A stretch of 11,313 nt of DNA. It comes from Sulfurimonas sp. Lineage in GTDB: Bacteria > Campylobacterota > Campylobacteria > Campylobacterales > Sulfurimonadaceae. This document shows positions 1-6,680 of the stretch, piece by piece. Position 1 is the stretch's first letter; each line of letters starts with the position of its first letter. Location of the stretch: positions 1-11,313 of the forward strand of contig JAMORZ010000087.1 in NCBI GenBank assembly GCA_027063295.1. Reading direction: 5' to 3'. The notes under the pieces are model-generated. The model made no database searches. It was given only the letters and a program-made list of their open reading frames with translations, and was not told the DNA's origin. Made by a program: the position numbers and the translations under genes.

Positions 1-549
1 TACTACTTTGAGTTTGTTTGCTTTTGCTATTTTGCTTGCACCACTTTGAAAAACAGTAAGCCCATCACCACTAAAGCGTTCCCCCTCAGGGAAGATGTAG
101 ATGTTCATATCATCTACCTTTGAGAGTGTCTTTTTGATAGACTTAAAAAAGTTAAGCAATCCACGTTTATTTTCAAGATCAACACTTATACATCCGCTAT
201 ACTCAAAAAACTTTCCATAAAGCCAGTGATTGGCAAGCTCTTGTTTTGCGATCCATGCACCGTTTTTATCATAACGAGCGAAGATATTTTCCATCACGAT
301 GATATCTAAAAGTGAACGGTGGTTGATAGCATAGAGCACTTTATCCTCTTTTGGGATATCTCCATGAAGTTTCACATCAATATTGAGAAAATCGATCACT
401 TGATTTGAATAGTTTTGACGCTCTTTTGAGAGCTCTTTGTAAGCTGATTTGTATGTGATAAACGGATGAAAATAGATTCGTTTGTAGATAGATATATATT
501 TAAATCCAAGTTGTATCATAAACCTGAATTTGTTGATGTTTTTAAGCAT
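1..549 (-). CDS. plsC: 1-acyl-sn-glycerol-3-phosphate acyltransferase (PlsC-like), 3' part missing
   Basis: Membrane-associated acyltransferase expected to acylate lysophosphatidic acid to phosphatidic acid in phospholipid synthesis. The first 183 codons are present, reading MLKNINKFRF at the N-terminus, and the frame stays open to the left edge, so the C-terminus lies outside the window. The PlsC family signature is visible: the HX4D catalytic motif (NHRSLLD, His77 and Asp82) and the acceptor-binding FPEG block (FPEGERFSGDG, from residue 153), which usually reads FPEGTRS. The ATG at 549 is preceded by an AAAGGG ribosome site at 561-556 with 6-nt spacing. It is the last visible gene of the minus-strand run, 44 bp after ppk2, and has its own likely promoter in that gap. 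The acyltransferase family is secure; the exact acceptor (lysophosphatidate or another lysolipid) is inferred. Confidence 0.88.
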   Translation of the reverse strand, partial: MLKNINKFRFMIQLGFKYISIYKRIYFHPFITYKSAYKELSKERQNYSNQVIDFLNIDVKLHGDIPKEDKVLYAINHRSLLDIIVMENIFARYDKNGAWIAKQELANHWLYGKFFEYSGCISVDLENKRGLLNFFKSIKKTLSKVDDMNIYIFPEGERFSGDGLTVFQSGASKIAKANKLKVV

Positions 550-576
550 AAACCACCCTTTGTAAAAGTAAGAGTG

Positions 577-604
577 ATTATAGCAAAAGTAGATTAATGG
601 TTAA
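577..604 (-). promoter_or_regulatory. Putative sigma-70 promoter for plsC
   Basis: On the minus strand a perfect TATAAT lies at 582-577 and is preceded by TGC, giving an extended -10 (TGCTATAAT). A weak -35, TTAACC, sits at 604-599 with a 16-bp spacer and overlaps the last codons of ppk2. The box is 27 bp upstream of the plsC ATG, so the leader would be about 20 nt. This is a sequence match only. Confidence 0.5.
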
Positions 605-1445
605 GATTACTCTTTTTTGTCAAAGACATTTCAGTCTCCATAAGTTTAATCTCATCACTTGCAGGTATGCGTATCTGTGGATCTGCTTCTATCTTTTTTG
701 TTTTTATCTTATCTGGATAGTCTATGTTGCTCAAAATATGTTTGATACAGTTGATACGTGCTTTTTTCTTGTTATCTGAACGGATGATGGTCCAAGGAGC
801 ATGATCAGTGTGTGAAGCTAATAGCATAGAGTATTTTGCGATGGTGTATTTGTCCCAAAGCTGTTGTGAGAGTTCATCAACAGGGGAGAGTTTGTACTGT
901 TTGAGGGGATCGGTTCTACGTTTGTCAAATCTGCGTTTTTGCTCTTTTTTACTCACAGAGAAGTAAAACTTGAAGATCTTAATGTCGGAGTTGATAAGCA
1001 TCTTCTCAAACTCAGGCACTTCGTGTAGAAACTCTTTATGCTCCTCTTGGGTACAAAACCCCATAACAGGCTCAACCCCACCACGGTTGTAGTAACTTCT
1101 GTCAAAAAGCACTATCTCACCTGCTGATGGGAGGTGCTGTACATAGCGTTGAAAATACCACTGCGTCTTTTCCACATCACTTGGCTTGTCAAGTGCTACA
1201 ACTCGAGCACCACGAGGGTTCAGATGCTCTGTGATACGCTTGATCGTTCCACCTTTTCCAGCAGCATCACGCCCCTCAAAGATCATAAGTACTTTCATAC
1301 CTGTATCTTTGATATGATTTTGCATCTTTAAAAGTTCTATCTGAAGAGTTTTAAGCTCATCTTCATACTCAAGAGTCTCTTTCTTTGTCCAAACAGCAAC
1401 TCTCTCACCTTTGATGTGTTGAATCTTTTTCTCTTTTTTTGCCAT
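594..1445 (-). CDS. ppk2: Polyphosphate kinase 2 (PPK2 family, single domain)
   Basis: Cytoplasmic P-loop kinase that transfers phosphate between inorganic polyphosphate and nucleoside diphosphates (family knowledge; PPK2 enzymes mostly use polyP to make ATP or GTP). Counting from the chosen ATG (283 residues), the Walker A loop GRDAAGKGG begins at residue 58, the Walker B/Asp-Arg motif FDRSYYNRGG is at 114-123, the basic lid helix KRRFDKRRTDPLKQYK lies near 170-185, and the WTII segment near 218 is also typical. Length and the single P-loop domain fit a class I-like enzyme. Start choice: the frame extends upstream to a TTG at 1466, but that codon touches a TATAAT box and has no ribosome site. 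GAAGGA at 1457-1452 is 6 nt from the ATG at 1445 and only 3 nt from an adjacent ATG at 1448. The gene sits 38 bp after yyaL on the same strand. Confidence 0.93.
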   Translation of the reverse strand: MAKKEKKIQHIKGERVAVWTKKETLEYEDELKTLQIELLKMQNHIKDTGMKVLMIFEGRDAAGKGGTIKRITEHLNPRGARVVALDKPSDVEKTQWYFQRYVQHLPSAGEIVLFDRSYYNRGGVEPVMGFCTQEEHKEFLHEVPEFEKMLINSDIKIFKFYFSVSKKEQKRRFDKRRTDPLKQYKLSPVDELSQQLWDKYTIAKYSMLLASHTDHAPWTIIRSDNKKKARINCIKHILSNIDYPDKIKTKKIEADPQIRIPASDEIKLMETEMSLTKKSNLNH

Positions 1446-1451
1446 CATTTT

Positions 1452-1457
1452 TCCTTC
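1452..1457 (-). promoter_or_regulatory. Ribosome binding site deciding the ppk2 start
   Basis: GAAGGA on the minus strand, 6 nt upstream of the ATG at 1445 and 3 nt upstream of the neighbouring ATG at 1448. It lies inside the reading frame if the upstream TTG at 1466 were used, which argues for the ATG pair as the true start. Confidence 0.55.
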
Positions 1458-1465
1458 TTGTACCA

Positions 1466-1471
1466 ATTATA
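1466..1471 (-). promoter_or_regulatory. Putative -10 box for ppk2
   Basis: Perfect TATAAT on the minus strand in the short yyaL-ppk2 gap, about 20 bp before the ppk2 ATG. No convincing -35 is seen at 16-18 bp; in Campylobacterota the -35 is usually poorly conserved. It would allow ppk2 to be transcribed independently of yyaL. Confidence 0.4.
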
Positions 1472-1483
1472 AGTCAGCTAAGA

Positions 1484-3415
1484 TTAAAAAGAGTTTGCGA
1501 TGAGATTCTCTAACTCATCTACACTCTTGGTATTTGCAAAACAGCTTTTCTCCCCACACACCATAAAACCATCATCTTCACTGCTTTTTAGAAGCACAAA
1601 AGGGTATCTTAGTTGTGCGAGTTTGAGTGCATTTGTGCGAAGTGTCTGCTCTTTTGCTTTGATGGTGCGATCACCCTTGAGATAACGCAGTGTCTCTGTA
1701 AGCATTTTTGGGTAGTAGATAGGTTTTCTTCCCAGCTCATAAGAGTTGTACTCCATCGTTTTAAACGCAAAGTGTTTATACTTCTCATCTTCAAGAAGTG
1801 TAGAGAGACTTTGAAGTATTTCAAGCATTATACTGATCGAGCTTATATAAGTATTGTCTGTTGCTTCAGCTTTGACTCTAAACTCACCCACACTAAAATA
1901 CCACACACCCTTGTCATAAAAAAGTTCAAGAGCTTTGTTGGCAAGGCGTTGTGCCATGATAAGGTGGATCTCATCTTGTGTGGCTCTGTATGCACTCAGC
2001 ACAGCCTGAGCAAGGTAGGCATAGTCCTCTAAAAAAGCCTCCACTTTAGGTGTTTTGTGTATGAGCGTGGAGTGGTAGAGTATCCCATCTTTATACATCG
2101 TCTCAAGGAGGGCTGCTAAAGATGTGAGTGCTCTTTTTGTGTATGAGGCATCTACTTCCCCAAGTCTAAAGAGCGCATCTATCATCATAGCAGACCATGA
2201 AGTTTGCACCTTCTTATCTATGAAAGGGTAGCTGCGTTTTGTTCTGAGCGATGAGAGTATATGTTTGACACCATCAAACCACTCAGGGCGTTTCTCTTCA
2301 AGATAGATAATGTTTTTCCCCTCAAAGTTGCCATGGTGCGAGATATGGAGCATATCGCAGATCTCTTGTGCATTCTCATAGCCGTTTTGCACAAGTGCTT
2401 CATAGAGCTCTTGGTATGTGTATGTAAAGTACTCACCCTCAACCCCATCACTATCTGCATCACTTGCAGAGTAAAACAGAGCATCTTCGCTCATAAAGTT
2501 ATGCCAAAAATCAGCCACCTCTTTGGCGATGACAAGATAGCTCTCATCGTTGTAGGCAAGGTATGCTTTTGTATAGAGTTTACATAAAAGGGCATTGTCA
2601 TAGAGCATCTTCTCAAAGTGTGGCACAAGCCACTTCTCATCTACACTGTAGCGACAAAACCCACCATCTACCAGATCATACATACCACCTTTTGCCATAT
2701 TGACAAGGGTGTTTTCCACCATCGCTCTTGCAGCTTTGTCATCAAAGAGCGCATCTATATCTAAAAGAGTTGAGAGTGTTGAAGTATGGGGGAATTTTGG
2801 AGCACTAGAGAAGCCGCCATTTCTTGTGTCGTAGTTGTTTTTTGCCTGAAGCATAAAGTTTTTGTAAAACTCCTCTTTGAGTACAGTTGCTTCTTTTGGG
2901 TGATCTTCGTGTGCTAAAAAGCTCTCCACTTCATCTGCATTTTTGTAGAGTTGCTCATCGTTTTCTCTCACTTTAGCTGCTATGAGTTTTGTAAGCTCAA
3001 TAAACCCCATCCCCTCTATACTTCCTGCGTTTGACTCAGGTGGGATATATGTTCCTGCAAAAAACGGTTTGTTTTGTGGTGTGGCAAAGATAGAAGTTGG
3101 CCACCCACCAGCTCTACGGTTAAGGAGCATATGCACCTCTTGGTAGTGCTTGTCTATATCTGGACGCTCCTCACGATCAACCTTGATACAGATAAAATCA
3201 TCGTTGAGAATCTTTGCACACTCTGTATTTTCAAACACCTTTTCTTCCATCACATGACACCAGTGGCACGAGGAGTACCCTATACTTATGAAAATCGCTT
3301 TGTTTTGTTTTTGTGCTTCTTCAAAAGCCTCATCGCACCAAGGCCACCAGTCTACAGGGTTGTCTTTGTGTTGTTGAAGATAAGGGCTGTCTTCATTTGC
3401 TAATCTGTTTGGCAT
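1484..3415 (-). CDS. yyaL: DUF255/YyaL-type thioredoxin-domain protein (SPATA20 homologue)
   Basis: Cytoplasmic 643-residue protein of the widespread YyaL/SPATA20 family; the biochemical role of the family is not established. The N-terminus carries the diagnostic opening NRLANEDSPYLQQH followed by NPVDWWPW (20-26), then a thioredoxin-fold domain with the redox motif SSCHWCHVM (Cys50 and Cys53) and KVDREERPDID near 78-88. A GGWPTSIF block with PFFAGTYIPP follows. From about residue 190 to the end lies the alpha-helical barrel region related to six-hairpin glycosidases (GGFSSAPKFPH, GGMYDLVDGGFCRYSVD, WLVPHFEKMLYDNALL, YSASDADSDGVEGEYFTYT). Full length for the family and no disruption. No signal peptide. 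The ATG at 3415 has a weak AAGAG-type ribosome site. It heads the minus-strand run with ppk2 and plsC. Family assignment is secure; function is unknown. Confidence 0.92.
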   Translation of the reverse strand: MPNRLANEDSPYLQQHKDNPVDWWPWCDEAFEEAQKQNKAIFISIGYSSCHWCHVMEEKVFENTECAKILNDDFICIKVDREERPDIDKHYQEVHMLLNRRAGGWPTSIFATPQNKPFFAGTYIPPESNAGSIEGMGFIELTKLIAAKVRENDEQLYKNADEVESFLAHEDHPKEATVLKEEFYKNFMLQAKNNYDTRNGGFSSAPKFPHTSTLSTLLDIDALFDDKAARAMVENTLVNMAKGGMYDLVDGGFCRYSVDEKWLVPHFEKMLYDNALLCKLYTKAYLAYNDESYLVIAKEVADFWHNFMSEDALFYSASDADSDGVEGEYFTYTYQELYEALVQNGYENAQEICDMLHISHHGNFEGKNIIYLEEKRPEWFDGVKHILSSLRTKRSYPFIDKKVQTSWSAMMIDALFRLGEVDASYTKRALTSLAALLETMYKDGILYHSTLIHKTPKVEAFLEDYAYLAQAVLSAYRATQDEIHLIMAQRLANKALELFYDKGVWYFSVGEFRVKAEATDNTYISSISIMLEILQSLSTLLEDEKYKHFAFKTMEYNSYELGRKPIYYPKMLTETLRYLKGDRTIKAKEQTLRTNALKLAQLRYPFVLLKSSEDDGFMVCGEKSCFANTKSVDELENLIANSF

Positions 3416-3529
3416 AGTTGTTTTCTCTTTTTATATTTTTAGTAGGTGTAGGGTAGGGGATTTTTGATTTTGATTTGCTTAAAAGAGTAAAACATAGTAA
3501 TATAACTTATCAATTTTAAGGTTGAAGAG
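3416..3529. promoter_or_regulatory. Divergent intergenic region between yyaL and the deoxyribosyltransferase
   Basis: 114 bp separating two divergent units. It contains a G-rich patch with three TAGG direct repeats (3443, 3449, 3454), a T-rich run with repeated GATTT (about 3460-3475), and candidate -10 boxes on both strands. For yyaL the best match is a TATAAA at 3435-3430 on the minus strand, only 14 bp from the ATG and without a -35, so it is weak. No hairpin terminator or RNA gene was seen. Confidence 0.5.
3475..3503 (+). promoter_or_regulatory. Putative sigma-70 promoter for the deoxyribosyltransferase-kinase unit
   Basis: TTGCTT at 3475-3480 and TAATAT at 3498-3503 are separated by 17 bp; a TSS near 3510 would give a leader of about 20 nt before the ATG at 3530. 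An AAGG ribosome site lies at 3518-3521. The match is reasonable but unproven. Confidence 0.4.
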
Positions 3530-4015
3530 ATGACAAAAAAGATTTATATCGCTGGTCCTGATGTGTTTGAACTTGACTCTGTTGCAATAGGAAAAAAACT
3601 TGTTACTTTGTGTGAAAAATATGGATTTGAAGGTTTATACCCACTTGATAATGTAGTGGATTTTAATCAACCAAAAAATAAAATAGCACAAGATATATAC
3701 CATGCAAATGTAGCGATGATAGATAAAGCAGATATTGTTATTGCAAATCTCAATATGTTTCGTGGAAAAGAAGCAGACAGTGGGACTGTATGGGAGTGTG
3801 GATATGCTCATGCTAAAGGCAAAGAAGTGTATGGCTATATGCAAAGCACACGTAACTATATCGAGGAGTTTGAGCCAAAAAAGCAAGATGGTATGAATCT
3901 TGATGAGAACAACACTATCATAGAAGATTTTGACTACCCTATCAACCTGATGATAGCTTGTTCGTGTGTAGAGATAGTTGAGGGTGGTTTTGAAGATGTC
4001 CTCAAAATATTATAA
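3530..4015 (+). CDS. Nucleoside 2-deoxyribosyltransferase
   Basis: 161-residue cytoplasmic enzyme of the nucleoside 2-deoxyribosyltransferase (NDT) family, which moves 2-deoxyribose between purine and pyrimidine bases in nucleotide salvage; some members act as 5'-monophosphate hydrolases instead. Visible family features: the opening strand and loop KIYIAGPDVF (4-13), the Asp/Asn-containing NLNMFRGKEADSGTVWECG (73-91) with the likely nucleophile Glu89, and YAHAKGKEVYGY after it; NLMIA near the C-terminus fits the subunit-completing Asn loop. Length is normal. The start is an ATG 8 nt after AAGG. The gene ends 9 bp before the sensor kinase gene and in the same frame, so the two are very likely co-transcribed. 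Transferase versus hydrolase activity cannot be told from the sequence alone. Confidence 0.88.
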   Translation: MTKKIYIAGPDVFELDSVAIGKKLVTLCEKYGFEGLYPLDNVVDFNQPKNKIAQDIYHANVAMIDKADIVIANLNMFRGKEADSGTVWECGYAHAKGKEVYGYMQSTRNYIEEFEPKKQDGMNLDENNTIIEDFDYPINLMIACSCVEIVEGGFEDVLKIL

Positions 4016-4024
4016 GATTTAGTT

Positions 4025-6604
4025 TTGAAAATAATTTTTCTTTCATTGTTACTAATAGCAACACTTTTTGCACAACGAGGGGAGCGAAATACTCTTGAAA
4101 AGGTTACACTACAACTTCATTGGAAGTATCAGTTTGAATTTGCGGGTTTTATTGCTGCAAAAGAGAAGGGGTTTTATGAAGATGTAGGGTTGGATGTTAC
4201 CCTTAAAGAGTATGAGATGGGTTTAGATATTGAAGCAGATGTACTCTCAGGAAAAGCAAATTTTGGTATCTATAATTCACTATCTCTTTTAGAATATCTC
4301 AGAGGAAAACCTCTTGTGTTGGTTTCGTCATATTTTAAAAGAGCAGCACTTGTACTTGTAACTGCACCAGATATCAAGTCTCCAAGAGATTTAGTTGGTA
4401 AAAAGATTATGGCATCCACAAAAGAGGATTTTGAGCTTAATTTTCAACCCTATTTTGATGGTTATGGTATGAGTGTTGAGGATGTTGAGCTTGTACCACA
4501 CTCTTATAGAGTAGATGAGTTTGCACAAGGAAAAGTTGCTGCAATGACTGCGTTTGTCTCAAATGAGTTGATGAAGCTTGATGAAAAAGGTGTTAAGTAC
4601 AATGTGTTAGATCCAAGTAATGATAACCTGTATGTTTTACAACTTGAGCTTATTACATCGCAAAATGAAGCAAAGCAGCACCCACAAAGAGTAGAAAAAT
4701 TTAGAGAAGCATCTATAAAAGGGTGGCAGTATGCTCTTGCTCACAAAAGTGAGATAGTTGAGATCATCTATGAAAAGTATTCCAAAAGATTTACTCAAGA
4801 TGAAATTATGGAAGAAGCGATGGGTGTTGAACGTTTGATTCTACCATATACATATGACATAGGTTCTATAGATAGAAACTTTTTATCAAAACAGATTAGT
4901 TTATTTAAAAACTACTATAAAGTTGGTGAGGATAAAACACTAGATGATTATATATTTTCATATAGCACAAAAAAAGATATCCATTTTACAAAAAAAGAGC
5001 TTAATTACATTAAGCAACACCCAAATATATCTGTGTGTTTACAATATGATCAGTTTCCTATAGATGGATTTAAAAATGGGAAGTTTAGTGGTATTGCAGG
5101 AGATATTTATAAAAAGATCTCCGAGATAACTTCATTGAAGTTTCAACCACTCCCTTCAACATCGAGTGCTCAACTCAAGCAAAACCTTTTAGAACAAAAA
5201 TGTCAAATGTTGTCTTTGTATGGAACAAAAACAAATATATATAAAACGATAAAACCAACCGATCAGTTTTTAAATACAAATTTTACATTTATTACAACTC
5301 TTGACAAATCTTTTATTGATGATATTGCAACGCTTAAAGGAAAAACACTTATAACACAGTTTCAAGTCTATAAAGACTATATGTTGCATTATTATCCAGA
5401 GTTGCAAATAGAGATAGAAGAAGATAAAAATGTGATGGTTCATAAACTTCTCAATAAACGAGCCTATGCTCTTGTAACTCTTGATGAGGAAGCTGATTAT
5501 CTGATCAATAAATATGGATATGGAAAACTAAAGGTCAATGGTTTTTTTCCTAGAGAATACAAATATGAGGGGAGTATTGGTGTTCAAAAATCAGAACCTA
5601 TTTTATTTACTATTATCCAAAAAGCATTGCACCAAATAGATCCAAAAGAGATAGAATCGATCATAAACAGCTGGAAAATTGTGCATTATAAAACAACAAC
5701 AGACTATACTCTTGTTTGGAAAGTAACCATTTTTATGGGGATTATTGTTTTGATTATGATTTACTATCAAAGAAAGTTGCGTTTATTTAACAAACAGTTA
5801 GAAAAGATTGTTGATGACAAAACTAAAGAGCTCAGAAAGATAAATGAATCTCTTGAAGCCACGGTTGAGGAAAAGATAGCAGAACTTATCACAAAAGATG
5901 AGATACTCACTGCTCAGTCAAAACAGGCAGTTATGGGTGAGATGATAAGTATGATAGCTCATCAATGGAGACAGCCACTCAACACAATAACACTGCAAAT
6001 CTCAAATCTTGAGATTCAAAAGATGATAGGCAACGAGTTCAATGAAGAGATGATGTTTAAAACTCTTAAAGAGATTAGTGAAACAATCGTTTACCTCTCT
6101 GATACTGTAGATGATTTTAAAACGTATTTTCGTCCAGATAAAGAAGCAAGTAGTGTTTATTTAAAAGATGTAATAGGAAAATTGCAAAATTTTATAAATG
6201 CACGACTCAAATCAAAAAAAATTAATCTTGTCGTCAAAGAGTATAGTGATTTTGAAGTCAAAATTTATACAAATGAACTTATCCAAGTGCTACTCAATAT
6301 CTTAAATAATGCTATTGATGCATATGAAATAGTAGATAAGAAGAGAAAAACAATTGAGATTGAGATTGTAGAAGATGAAAAGATGGTTGAGATCTACATA
6401 AGAGACAATGCAACAGGTATCTCTCAAAAAAATATTAAACAACTTTTTGAGCCTTATTTTAGTACAAAAGGGAAAAATGGTACAGGTCTTGGACTCTATA
6501 TGTCAAAGATGATTATCGAAAAGCAGTTTAGTGGAGAGATTATTGTGAAAAACATCGAAGATGGGGCAGAGTTTTTAGTAAGATTTCCAAAAAAATTGCA
6601 CTAA
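4025..6604 (+). CDS. Sensor histidine kinase with tandem NMT1-like and SBP_bac_3-like periplasmic domains
   Basis: 859-residue inner-membrane hybrid of two solute-binding modules and a kinase. Order: signal peptide 1-16 (FLSLLLIATLFA), an NMT1/THI5-like domain about 26-250 (LQLHWKYQFEFAGF, AAKEKGFYEDVGLDV, LVGKKIMAST), an SBP_bac_3-like domain about 323-550 (LNYIKQHPNISVCL, FSGIAGDIYKKI, LKGKTL), one membrane helix 564-581, a coiled coil about 585-625, the phosphoacceptor box MIAHQWRQPLNT with His646, and an HATPase domain with N-box NILNNAID (758-765), G1 DNATGI (794-799, first Gly replaced by Ala) and G2 GTGLGLYMSK (819-828). It should autophosphorylate in response to a small periplasmic ligand. 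The start must be the TTG at 4025: an in-frame stop lies 12 nt upstream, no ATG occurs before the signal peptide, and TTG gives an intact one. No response regulator is adjacent. The ligand is unknown. Confidence 0.9.
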   Translation: MKIIFLSLLLIATLFAQRGERNTLEKVTLQLHWKYQFEFAGFIAAKEKGFYEDVGLDVTLKEYEMGLDIEADVLSGKANFGIYNSLSLLEYLRGKPLVLVSSYFKRAALVLVTAPDIKSPRDLVGKKIMASTKEDFELNFQPYFDGYGMSVEDVELVPHSYRVDEFAQGKVAAMTAFVSNELMKLDEKGVKYNVLDPSNDNLYVLQLELITSQNEAKQHPQRVEKFREASIKGWQYALAHKSEIVEIIYEKYSKRFTQDEIMEEAMGVERLILPYTYDIGSIDRNFLSKQISLFKNYYKVGEDKTLDDYIFSYSTKKDIHFTKKELNYIKQHPNISVCLQYDQFPIDGFKNGKFSGIAGDIYKKISEITSLKFQPLPSTSSAQLKQNLLEQKCQMLSLYGTKTNIYKTIKPTDQFLNTNFTFITTLDKSFIDDIATLKGKTLITQFQVYKDYMLHYYPELQIEIEEDKNVMVHKLLNKRAYALVTLDEEADYLINKYGYGKLKVNGFFPREYKYEGSIGVQKSEPILFTIIQKALHQIDPKEIESIINSWKIVHYKTTTDYTLVWKVTIFMGIIVLIMIYYQRKLRLFNKQLEKIVDDKTKELRKINESLEATVEEKIAELITKDEILTAQSKQAVMGEMISMIAHQWRQPLNTITLQISNLEIQKMIGNEFNEEMMFKTLKEISETIVYLSDTVDDFKTYFRPDKEASSVYLKDVIGKLQNFINARLKSKKINLVVKEYSDFEVKIYTNELIQVLLNILNNAIDAYEIVDKKRKTIEIEIVEDEKMVEIYIRDNATGISQKNIKQLFEPYFSTKGKNGTGLGLYMSKMIIEKQFSGEIIVKNIEDGAEFLVRFPKKLH

Positions 6605-6680
6605 ATAAAAGAAGTTGTTTTATGTTTAGAAAAACAATGTAAAATACTTCTAAATCTATAAATAATTATAAGGTTATTTT
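6605..6680 (+). promoter_or_regulatory. Leader region upstream of dsbD
   Basis: 76 bp, almost entirely A/T. It contains a TTGTTT (6615-6620) with a TAAAAT (6640-6645) at a long 19-bp spacing, a TATAAA at 6657-6662, and an AAGG ribosome site at 6669-6672, 8 nt before the dsbD ATG. A 7-bp A/U hairpin (6615-6621 with 6631-6637) is too weak for a terminator. Whether dsbD has its own promoter or reads on from the kinase is unresolved. Confidence 0.3.

Noticed and set aside
1446..1466. Longer PPK2 with a TTG start at 1466
   Set aside because: The TTG touches a perfect TATAAT box and lacks a ribosome site, while GAAGGA correctly spaces the downstream ATG codons.
1613..2032. Open plus-strand frame of 139 codons opposite yyaL
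   Set aside because: It lies wholly antisense to a well-supported gene, its cysteine-rich and hydrophobic composition looks like a codon shadow, and no ribosome site or family motif is present.
3074..3403. Open plus-strand frame of 109 codons opposite the yyaL 5' end
   Set aside because: It overlaps the conserved DUF255 thioredoxin domain on the other strand and has no recognisable motif; treated as a shadow.
3530..4015. Deoxyribosyltransferase as part of an anti-phage or toxin system
   Set aside because: No partner effector, toxin, integrase or other defence gene is nearby, and the protein looks like an ordinary single-domain NDT enzyme.
6611..6650. Hairpin after the sensor kinase as a terminator
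   Set aside because: The stem TTGTTTT/AAAACAA is nearly all A/U with a 9-nt loop and no T-tract; outer pairs need an 8-nt bulge. Too weak to call.
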